The notes under the pieces: generated by a model
The model's input: the letters and a program-made list of their open reading frames with translations, nothing else
What the model was told of the DNA's origin: nothing
The model's database searches: none
Translations under genes and position numbers: made by a program
Shown: piece after piece, positions 14,190 to 19,823 of the stretch
Numbering within the stretch: the stretch's first letter is position 1
How the letters are laid out: the number at the start of each line of letters is the position of its first letter
IMG/VR virus record: IMGVR_UViG_3300042542_001655
Span: 1 to 23,372 of that record
Reading direction: 5' to 3' (one strand)
DNA: 23,372 nucleotides
Source: a virus

Positions 14190-14201
14190 ATTTATTTTAC
14201 A

Positions 14202-14744
14202 ATGGCTAAGAAAAAAATTCCGCAATTTGAACATTATTCAGTAGATGAATATGGAGTAGTTATCAATGAAAAAACAGGAAGAATAAGAAAGAAAGGTAAG
14301 AACAAAAAGGGTTATGAATTAGTAATGCTAAGTAATAATGGCATAACAAAAAGCTTTGTAGTTCACCGCCTTGTTTATGAATGTTTTGTTGGTGAGATTC
14401 CGGACAAATTAGAAATTAATCACATTGACGCTAATAAATCAAATAATCATATTAGCAACTTAGAATTAGTTACTCATACAGAAAACATTCAGAAAGCTGT
14501 TGAGATGGGTTTATTTCGTTCAGGAGCAACACATAAACTATCAAAAAAGATAGTAGCAATGGATCGAAATTTTGAGCATTATAATTTTGATTCTATTGGT
14601 CAAGCATGTAAGGCGTTAAAATTAAGACATACTGATATTTGGCGTGTATTGACAAGAAAGTGCAAGACTGCTAAAGGTTATGAATTTTATTATTGGGAGG
14701 ATTTTTATGGAACGGAAGAAGAAAGACTTCGCTGTCCTTTTTAA
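14202..14744 (+). CDS. HNH homing endonuclease (NUMOD4-HNH-NUMOD1)
   Basis: 180 residues from ATG 14202; the frame is open further upstream, but that part reads through the folded RNA and the winged-helix gene, so it is not coding. Residues 8-55 resemble NUMOD4 ('EHYSVDEYGVVINEKTG', 'GYELVMLSNNGITKSFVVHRLVY'). The HNH core is at residues 55-90, with H74, N79/N82 and N86 ('INHIDANKSNNHISNLELV'). Residues 115-167 resemble a NUMOD1 DNA-binding end. Such endonucleases cut DNA lacking their own gene and spread between phages. It is strongly AT-rich. Its last 38 bases overlap the replication initiator gene. Confidence 0.85.
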   Translation: MAKKKIPQFEHYSVDEYGVVINEKTGRIRKKGKNKKGYELVMLSNNGITKSFVVHRLVYECFVGEIPDKLEINHIDANKSNNHISNLELVTHTENIQKAVEMGLFRSGATHKLSKKIVAMDRNFEHYNFDSIGQACKALKLRHTDIWRVLTRKCKTAKGYEFYYWEDFYGTEEERLRCPF

Positions 14745-15525
14745 TATCGACAAGTGGCTTAAAGCTACTGCCGGAATGGATGCAGATGCGAGGGGGTGGT
14801 ATGTAAATTTACTGCTTCATCAGTACGACAAAAATGGATTGCCAAATAATTTGGAGGATTTGGCTTTACTTGCGGGTGTGAGATTTTCCGAGTTCGGAAG
14901 ATTTGAACATGTGTTCCAACATGTGTTGAAACAAAAGTTTCCTGTTTGCGAAGATGATAAATTAAGAAATCCTATTATGAATGAGATCATGATGGAACGA
15001 AATAATTTTCAAGACAAAAGAATTAAAGCAGGAAAAGTAAGTATAGCACTAAAGAAATATAGGTGTTCAGAGAGTTACAATGAGGATTGTGAATCATATT
15101 TTAAGTCATTAATTGATGAAAATACTGATATCAATAATGAACAAGTGTTCCAACACATGTTAGAAATGTGTTCCCAACACCTTATAAGTAGAAGTAGAAA
15201 TATAGAATTAATAAATAATAAGATAGGGGGTGTGGGGGAAAGACCTAACTACACACCATCATTATACAACCAACACGTCGAAGTTGATCAGTTAAAACCG
15301 ATCCTAATGCAGCGAACATCATGGCGCGACATTCAGCAACGCAACGGCAAGTACACGGATGAACAATTCGAGATAACGGTGAACGCTTTTATTTTACATT
15401 TGAAGGAGAAAGGCGAACTAACCAAGACTCCAAAGGACGCGCGATTCCATTACAATAATTTTGCTAAGTTAAAGCGATCAGAAAAGACAGTTGTAAAAGC
15501 ACCGGCATACAGAAAATTAGACTAA
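14707..15525 (+). CDS. Replication initiator (DUF1376 / DnaD-like organisation)
   Basis: 272 residues from ATG 14707, seven bases after a GGGAGG Shine-Dalgarno; an upstream ATG at 14680 adds nine unlikely residues. Residues 1-75 ('FNIDKWLKATAGMDADARGWYVNLLLHQYDKNGLPNNLEDLALLAG') match the winged-helix start of phage replication initiators of the DUF1376 type. The C-terminus ('DARFHYNNFAKLKR', residues 244-257) resembles the helicase-loading end. Location before DnaB supports origin melting or helicase loading. Bases up to about 15235 are AT-rich, and from there the composition switches to that of the phage backbone, so the gene looks chimeric. Repeated segments around 14907 and 15141 may be origin repeats. 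Confidence 0.7.
   Translation: MERKKKDFAVLFNIDKWLKATAGMDADARGWYVNLLLHQYDKNGLPNNLEDLALLAGVRFSEFGRFEHVFQHVLKQKFPVCEDDKLRNPIMNEIMMERNNFQDKRIKAGKVSIALKKYRCSESYNEDCESYFKSLIDENTDINNEQVFQHMLEMCSQHLISRSRNIELINNKIGGVGERPNYTPSLYNQHVEVDQLKPILMQRTSWRDIQQRNGKYTDEQFEITVNAFILHLKEKGELTKTPKDARFHYNNFAKLKRSEKTVVKAPAYRKLD
14907..15180 (+). repeat. 12-base repeats inside the initiator gene
   Basis: ACATGTGTTCCA (14907-14918) and ACATGTGTTGAA (14919-14930) are tandem copies; related copies follow at 15141-15176 (ACAAGTGTTCCA, ACACATGTTAGA, AATGTGTTCCCA). They are in frame and give the protein motif V-F-Q-H twice. Their placement resembles origin iterons located inside an initiator gene, as in phage lambda O, but a purely protein-level repeat explains them too. 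Confidence 0.35.
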
Positions 15526-15539
15526 CTAAAAAAACCAAC

Positions 15540-15716
15540 ATGAAATATTTAGTAACATACTCTGAAAACGGAATACAGAAAGCGTTTTATACAAATTGGT
15601 TTGACATTGAAAATAACTTTAATTCAGAAGTAGGAATGGTTGTTTTTGATTTGGTAAATCATAAGTATATGGTAAATAGTTTAGGATGGACAGATATTCA
15701 AGTAGACCATCTCTAA
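15540..15716 (+). CDS. 58-residue hypothetical protein
   Basis: ATG 15540 to TAA 15714-15716, beginning 'MKYLVTYSENGIQKAFYTNW' and ending 'GWTDIQVDHL'. The repeated strand pattern with Phe, Tyr and Trp and the 'MVVFDLVNHKYMVNSLGW' segment suggest a compact beta protein seen widely as a hypothetical in Bacteroidota phages. The leader AAAAAACCAAC just before the ATG is the early-gene type. The gene is AT-rich, unlike the preceding end of the initiator. No function known. Confidence 0.6.
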   Translation: MKYLVTYSENGIQKAFYTNWFDIENNFNSEVGMVVFDLVNHKYMVNSLGWTDIQVDHL

Positions 15717-15724
15717 GCCTTACC

Positions 15725-15807
15725 GCTAACGTTTGGCAGATAAGCGAAGGCACAAATAGCGTTGGCTTGTGCGGTTGGATTTGGGCTTTTGCTTATGTGC
15801 TGTTAGC
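15725..15807 (+). repeat. Long imperfect palindrome in the 15717-15906 gap
   Basis: GCTAAC (15725-15730) pairs with GTTAGC (15802-15807); GCAGATAAGC (15736-15745) pairs with GCTTATGTGC (15791-15800) with one mismatch; and inside, GCACAA (15750-15755) pairs with TTGTGC (15767-15772). The result is a long nested stem. It resembles the GCTAACGTTTGGC-type intergenic repeats I recall from Bacteroidota chromosomes, which is from memory. It may act as a terminator (T-rich stretch follows) or be a small mobile repeat. No gene was seen in 15717-15906 apart from this and the promoters. Confidence 0.65.
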
Positions 15808-15872
15808 TACTGTTTTTATTCTCTTTGATTATCAGCACTTTAGAAAATAATTTAAAAATATCTTTGAAAAAG

Positions 15873-15902
15873 TTTGCACAATCAAAATAAGCGTTATATT
15901 TG
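15873..15902 (+). promoter_or_regulatory. Promoter for a short AT-rich gene pair
   Basis: TTTG at 15873-15876 and TATATTTG at 15895-15902 are separated by 18 bases, close to the Bacteroidota consensus. A second possible -7 box, TATCTTTG, lies at 15859-15866. From the first, transcription would begin within a few bases of the ATG at 15907, so the message may be leaderless. Confidence 0.65.
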
Positions 15903-15906
15903 CATT

Positions 15907-16143
15907 ATGAAAATTCAATTAGAACAGATCAAAGGAACATTAAGAGATAGAGTTGATGCTGCTATTTCTCAATTAGAAAATGAAAAATGTGAAGTAATTG
16001 CATTTTTTAAATTTAACGATATTGACCATCAATATTCTTGGAGAAGCAAAGGAACTTATGTAGCGATAAGATATATAGCACCACATCACGGATTTCAACA
16101 ATATGCAGACAAAAGAATATACTTTGAAAAAGTTAAAAAATAA
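15907..16143 (+). CDS. 78-residue hypothetical protein
   Basis: 78 residues from ATG 15907, five bases after the promoter's -7 box; an earlier ATG at 15874 lies inside the promoter and is unlikely. It has an N-terminal helix ('LEQIKGTLRDRVDAAISQLENEK', residues 5-27) followed by beta strands ('CEVIAFFKFNDIDHQYSW', 'GTYVAIRYIAPHHGF'). The His and Tyr content is notable. It is very AT-rich. Its end overlaps the next small gene by 41 bases. No family recognised; the promoter position suggests separate expression, as for a moron or host-acting gene. Confidence 0.55.
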   Translation: MKIQLEQIKGTLRDRVDAAISQLENEKCEVIAFFKFNDIDHQYSWRSKGTYVAIRYIAPHHGFQQYADKRIYFEKVKK

Positions 16144-16288
16144 ACGTGGAGGCACTCGGCAAGGTTCGGGTGCTAAACCTAAATACAACGAGCAAACTAA
16201 AACAGTTGCTTTTCGCTGCCCATTGTCAAAAGTTGATGAACTAAAATTAATTATCAAGTCTAAACTTTCGGAGTGGTCAGTAAAATAG
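16103..16288 (+). CDS. 61-residue basic protein, possible small DNA-binding
   Basis: The pattern 'NKRGGTRQGSGAKPKYNEQTKTVAFRCPLSKVDELKLIIKSKLSEW' (residues 13-58) matches the widespread basic 'RGGxRxGAGRPK' N-terminus followed by a ribbon-helix-helix-like strand and helix, found in many phage and mobile-element proteins. The family is usually a small DNA-binding regulator. The frame overlaps the previous gene by 41 bases; a TTG at codon 8 (16124) would shorten the overlap. The 77 bases after it contain no gene; TATATTAG at about 16340 may be a weak promoter for dnaB. Confidence 0.6.
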   Translation: MQTKEYTLKKLKNKRGGTRQGSGAKPKYNEQTKTVAFRCPLSKVDELKLIIKSKLSEWSVK

Positions 16289-16365
16289 CAGCTAACTTGT
16301 AAATACACGCAACTGCATTCGCACATCCCGAAAATCATTATATTAGCAAATCAAAACCAAACCAA

Positions 16366-17769
16366 ATGGAGCAGAATAAAACCATATCCGCTAATGAGTT
16401 AGAGCGTATTGTCATTGGCACGTTGCTTATCGACGTTAACGCTACCAAAGCAGCGTTAGACATAATCGACGAGCGTTGTTTTTACGACAATAAGAACGCA
16501 CGTGTATTTGCAGCCATTGAACGGCTATTCCGTAGACATGAGGCGGTTGATCTTGTAACCGTTACGCAAGAATTAAAGTCGAGCAATGAATTAGAGGTTA
16601 TTGGCGGCATGGCTGTATTAAGCGATTACGCGATGCGTGTTGCATCTTCGCTACACCTTGAAGGACATTGCAGGTTATTGTTGGAGTATAAGATTAAGCG
16701 CGAGATTCTGCATAAATCCGAAAAACTGTTTACCAAGTCGCAGAACGAAAGCAGCGACGTGTTCGACTTACGCGATCAGGTAAAGGAGTTGTATGACTTT
16801 ATGCTTCAGGAAACGACCAAAGGCAAACAAATAGTCCATGTCGCGGAGGTAGTAAATACTGAGCGTGAGAATTACAATTTGAAGGCTGAGAATTACGCGA
16901 AAGGGTTACCAACGGGAGTTCGCACCGGGTTAACAGGATTGGATCGAATCTTGGGTGGCTTTCAGAATAGCGACCTTGTTATTTTAGCCGCACGTCCTGC
17001 GATGGGTAAGACGGCTTTGGTGTTAACCTTTGCAAAGAACTGCAACGTGCCTTCGGTGTTTTTTTCACTTGAAATGTCATCCCTACAATTAACGCAACGT
17101 CTAATAATGCAACACGCGCAAGTTGACGCGGAGCGATATAAGAACGGAATGTTGTCGCAGGTTGAATTGTTGGAAGTAGAGAAAGCACGTGGTAAGGTCG
17201 AGCGGATGCAGCTATTTATTGAAGACAAAGCAGGTATTGACTGGCAGGAATTACGATCAAAAGCGTTAAAGGAAGTAGAACGTGGAGCGAAGATTATATT
17301 TGTTGACTACCTTCAACTTGTAAATGTGCCAAGTGCAAAGAACCGCAACCGTGAAGCTGTAATATCTGAGATTAGCCGTGAGTTGAAAAAGGTTGCTAAG
17401 GATTGCAATGTGCCGGTAATAGCCTTATCGCAGTTGAGCCGTGCGGTTGAGGGTAGGGGGGATAAGATCCCACAGCTATCTGACCTACGCGAATCAGGAG
17501 CAATCGAGCAGGACGCGGACGTTGTTATGTTTATTCACCGTCCAGAATACTACGGAATTATGCAGGACGAAGGCGGTAATTCAACGCAAGGCAAAGCGGA
17601 GGTAATAATTGCTAAGCATCGCAACGGAGCGGTTGGAACGATCACGACTAACTTCATATCTTCGTGTACGTTATTTACCGACGACGAAGTAAGTCAACTA
17701 CAAATGCAACCGATGTACAATCCAAACACGGATGCGATAAAGAAATATCACGACGAAAATCCATTTTAA
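16366..17769 (+). CDS. dnaB: Replicative DNA helicase DnaB
   Basis: 467 residues, the normal length for DnaB. Residues 8-105 are the N-terminal helical domain ('ANELERIVIGTLLIDV'); the RecA-like C-terminal domain starts near 175 with 'LPTGVRTGLTGLDRILGGFQNSDLVILAARPAMGKTALVL'. The Walker A motif is at residues 209-217, with Walker B aspartate D314 in 'IIFVDYLQL', and the later 'LSQLSRAVEGR' and 'DLRESGAIEQDADVVMFIHRP' motifs are intact. It unwinds the replication fork as a hexamer. The ATG follows the AACCAAACCAAA leader. No primase, SSB or DNA polymerase was found in this window, so the phage may rely on host enzymes or genes elsewhere. Confidence 0.95.
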   Translation: MEQNKTISANELERIVIGTLLIDVNATKAALDIIDERCFYDNKNARVFAAIERLFRRHEAVDLVTVTQELKSSNELEVIGGMAVLSDYAMRVASSLHLEGHCRLLLEYKIKREILHKSEKLFTKSQNESSDVFDLRDQVKELYDFMLQETTKGKQIVHVAEVVNTERENYNLKAENYAKGLPTGVRTGLTGLDRILGGFQNSDLVILAARPAMGKTALVLTFAKNCNVPSVFFSLEMSSLQLTQRLIMQHAQVDAERYKNGMLSQVELLEVEKARGKVERMQLFIEDKAGIDWQELRSKALKEVERGAKIIFVDYLQLVNVPSAKNRNREAVISEISRELKKVAKDCNVPVIALSQLSRAVEGRGDKIPQLSDLRESGAIEQDADVVMFIHRPEYYGIMQDEGGNSTQGKAEVIIAKHRNGAVGTITTNFISSCTLFTDDEVSQLQMQPMYNPNTDAIKKYHDENPF

Positions 17770-17806
17770 CTAAATAACAATCAAATAAACCAAAAATTAA
17801 ATTAAC

Positions 17807-17995
17807 ATGAATGCAAAAATGTATGAAGATTTTTACAGCGGTAAAAATGAAGTAGATTTGACAGATGAACTGATTGAGCAAATTGTAAACGACAATAAAT
17901 GGGGTGATGTGGAATCACTTAAAGAATTGGCAGACATGGGAGCAAAATGGAACATAGTCAGAAACTCGGTTGTATTTCCTGCAGACTTTTTTTAA
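17807..17995 (+). CDS. 62-residue acidic hypothetical protein
   Basis: A small acidic, mostly helical protein. Residues 28-50 ('DNKWGDVESLKELADMGAKWNI') resemble half of an ankyrin-type helix pair, where a residue pattern with LKEL..MGA ends in a turn. This could be one degenerate ankyrin-like unit, but a single copy is too little to claim it. The ATG follows a leader with ACCAAAAATTAAATTAAC. It is AT-rich like the methyltransferase gene that follows. Function unknown. Confidence 0.5.
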   Translation: MNAKMYEDFYSGKNEVDLTDELIEQIVNDNKWGDVESLKELADMGAKWNIVRNSVVFPADFF

Positions 17996-17997
17996 CT

Positions 17998-18020
17998 AAA
18001 ACCAAAAACCAAAACCAATG
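17998..18020 (+). repeat. 23-bp leader repeat, left copy
   Basis: A run of three CC pairs separated by A tracts (A4-CC-A5-CC-A4-CC-AATG) ending in the ATG of the methyltransferase gene. An identical 23-bp copy lies at 18699-18721 and ends in the ATG of the DnaA-like gene. The unit between them is 701 bases, exactly one gene plus its leader. Confidence 0.85.
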
Positions 18021-18695
18021 GAGCGTAATAATATAAGAATTTTAGTAGCCTGTGAAGAAAGTGATGAGGTAAGAGGTAGGTTTGATCAAATGGGGTTTGA
18101 TGCGTGGAGTTGTGATTTACAAGAAAATAGAAACCCTAACGCGAAGCATTATAAACGAAGTGTTTTCGACATTATTGATGATAACTGGGATGCAATGATA
18201 GCCTTCCCCCCTTGCACACATTTAGCTGTAAGCGGTGCAGCTTGGTTTGAACAGAAACGCAAAGACGGAAGGCAGCAACAAGGGATAGACTTTTTTTTAG
18301 CAATAGCAAACGCAAATATTAAGCATATCGCAATAGAAAACCCTGTTGGAATAATGAGTAAACATTTTAGAAAACCTGATCAAATAATACAACCATATTA
18401 CTTTGGAAATGATACAAGAAAAACAACTTGTTTATGGTTAAAGAACTTGCCATTATTATATCATAATGAAGCAGCTAATTTATTTGATAATAATATAACT
18501 CATGTAAAACCATTGTTAATTGAATATGCAAGTAAAAAAAGTAAGACAGGTAAAAGGACGTATTCTGGAGCAGCTGCTAAATGGTTTGCAACAAAAGAAG
18601 AAAGAAGTAAGGTAAGATCAAAAACGTTTCCCGGTATAGCACAAGCAATGGCTGAGCAATGGGGAAACTATTTAATTAATCAATACAAAAAATAA
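18018..18695 (+). CDS. Phage cytosine-C5 methyltransferase-like protein
   Basis: A 225-residue protein with the hallmarks of small phage C5-methyltransferase-like proteins: 'ILVACEESDEVRGRF' (residues 8-22, SAM-site-like), 'WSCDL' (30-34), 'IAFPPCTHLAVSGA' with the catalytic-type P64-P65-C66, and E107-N-P ('IAIENPVGIMSKHF'). It is much shorter than full methyltransferases and has no clear target-recognition domain. The usual 'CEFSG' of related phage proteins reads CEESD here, so SAM binding may be altered. The role could be modifying phage DNA against restriction, or a nucleotide. It is AT-rich and flanked by identical leader repeats, suggesting recent gain. Confidence 0.75.
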   Translation: MERNNIRILVACEESDEVRGRFDQMGFDAWSCDLQENRNPNAKHYKRSVFDIIDDNWDAMIAFPPCTHLAVSGAAWFEQKRKDGRQQQGIDFFLAIANANIKHIAIENPVGIMSKHFRKPDQIIQPYYFGNDTRKTTCLWLKNLPLLYHNEAANLFDNNITHVKPLLIEYASKKSKTGKRTYSGAAAKWFATKEERSKVRSKTFPGIAQAMAEQWGNYLINQYKK

Positions 18696-18698
18696 ACC

Positions 18699-18721
18699 AA
18701 AACCAAAAACCAAAACCAATG
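18699..18721 (+). repeat. 23-bp leader repeat, right copy
   Basis: Identical to 17998-18020, base for base. Preceded by one more CC-A4 unit, so the right-hand array has four CC units. It serves as leader for the DnaA-like gene; recombination between the two copies would remove the methyltransferase gene cleanly. Confidence 0.85.
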
Positions 18722-19219
18722 AAAATTCCGGCAGAAAAATTCAAACACGAACTTTTTAATTCAGTTCAGGAAGTATTTGACGTAAACTACTTACAGTTAG
18801 CAAGTGCATCGAGACTTGGATATTTAACGCTTGTCCGACACCTTTGCATGAACTTAATGCGTGAATACACAACGCTAACCACACCAATGATAGCAGCTAC
18901 ATTTAACCGCGACCATGCTACGGTAATTCACGCTGCTAAGCGACATCTGTTAAAAGACAATCCAAGAGCGGATAAGAATTACCATGATGCATACATCAAC
19001 CTAATGAAGTCCTTATCGCCTAAGTTGATGCTGTTATTGACGGGCAACGTGCCGGTGTTAAATTTAACGATCATGGGTTACGACCTGCAAAAGTTAATCA
19101 ACCTTCGCAATTTCTTCAGCGACATCGGAGATAAGAATAACGTTAGCATGATGAACATCTACATCGAACAATTCAGAAACATAGAGCGCGAAGCTTTAGC
19201 ATTGGAGTATGTCAACTAA
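18719..19219 (+). CDS. DnaA domain-IV-only protein
   Basis: A 166-residue protein. Residues 30-80 ('ASRLGYLTLVRHLCMNLMREYTTLTTPMIAATFNRDHATVIHAAKRH') match the DNA-binding domain IV of bacterial DnaA: the arginine-rich first helix, the 'IA..F.RDHATVIHA' signature (R64-D-H-A-T at 64-68) and the following basic helix. The AAA+ ATPase part of DnaA is absent. Residues 100-166 are a helical extension with no recognised family. It should bind DnaA-box-like DNA and may recruit or block host DnaA at an origin, or regulate transcription. It lies near DnaB and the initiator, which fits replication control. Start chosen after the CCAAAA leader. Confidence 0.8.
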   Translation: MKIPAEKFKHELFNSVQEVFDVNYLQLASASRLGYLTLVRHLCMNLMREYTTLTTPMIAATFNRDHATVIHAAKRHLLKDNPRADKNYHDAYINLMKSLSPKLMLLLTGNVPVLNLTIMGYDLQKLINLRNFFSDIGDKNNVSMMNIYIEQFRNIEREALALEYVN

Positions 19220-19258
19220 AAGTAAATAAGTGCCAAATAAACACGTTTATTAATAACG

Positions 19259-19266
19259 TAAGTTTG
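19259..19266 (+). promoter_or_regulatory. Possible -7 box before the sigma-like gene
   Basis: TAAGTTTG fits TAnnTTTG and would put the start of transcription at or next to the GTG at 19272, so the message would be leaderless. No -33 TTTG is visible. A short palindrome-like ACGTT...AACGT (19243-19259) lies just upstream and could be an operator. Confidence 0.35.
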
Positions 19267-19271
19267 ACAGC

Positions 19272-19823
19272 GTGAATCGAGATCAGATTATCGCAGAATT
19301 GTATACTCACAAAGAACTTAAACGTGCTTTGCGAAAGTATGCGATTAGCGCGGAAACACGCGACGATCTTTGGCACTATGTTATTGAGGCAGTTTGCAAG
19401 TTACCTGAAGAAAGTTTGTTGCAGTTACATTCATCAGGACGATTAAAGCACTACGCGTTTATTACTTTGCGGAATTTAGCAGGTAACACGCGTAGTGTTT
19501 ACTTCAAAGAGTGCGGCTTGAATGAGTTTAAGTTGACAATGGACGAAGTGGATGTGATAGCGGATGAAGAGGACGTGGATCAGTTGCCAGTTATCGAAAT
19601 GGATCAATTCAAAGCGTTCTTAGATTATGCAGCGCGTGAACGTACTGATATTACGATGGAGGCTATTGTTACGCGTGAATATATTAATTACACACCTATT
19701 AAGCGTAGAAGCTATCGGGACTTTCAAATAGTAACCGGAATACATTATAGCAGCGTTTGCGTGTACGTTAAACGAATGGTAAAAGAATTTAACCAAAACC
19801 AAAACCAATGCGTATCTCATTAG
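19272..19823 (+). CDS. Phage sigma-70-like factor
   Basis: 183 residues from GTG 19272. Residues 10-75 ('YTHKELKRALRKYAISAETRDDLWHYVIEAVCKLPEESLLQLHSSGRLKHYAFITLRNL') resemble sigma-70 region 2 of small phage sigma factors. Residues 146-172 ('KRRSYRDFQIVTGIHYSSVCVYVKRMVKEF') look like the region-4 helix-turn-helix that binds -35 type DNA. It could redirect host RNA polymerase to late phage promoters, which would explain why no TAnnTTTG box is seen before the structural genes. The end 'NQNQNQ' is encoded by the CCAAAA leader of the next gene, which overlaps this gene by 16 bases. Confidence 0.6.
   Translation: MNRDQIIAELYTHKELKRALRKYAISAETRDDLWHYVIEAVCKLPEESLLQLHSSGRLKHYAFITLRNLAGNTRSVYFKECGLNEFKLTMDEVDVIADEEDVDQLPVIEMDQFKAFLDYAARERTDITMEAIVTREYINYTPIKRRSYRDFQIVTGIHYSSVCVYVKRMVKEFNQNQNQCVSH

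Noticed and set aside
14004-14201. Upstream extension of the HNH frame
   Set aside because: The extra 66 codons run through the winged-helix gene and the folded RNA segment and show no domain; the NUMOD4-like start begins right at ATG 14202.
14087-14744. Group I intron containing the HNH gene
   Set aside because: No conserved P, Q, R, S core elements were seen, and no split gene flanks the region; the initiator start overlaps the HNH end.
15725-15807. Integron attC site
   Set aside because: The outer arms GCTAAC/GTTAGC resemble attC core sites, but the bases next to them do not fit RYYYAAC/GTTRRRY, and no integrase or cassette array is present.
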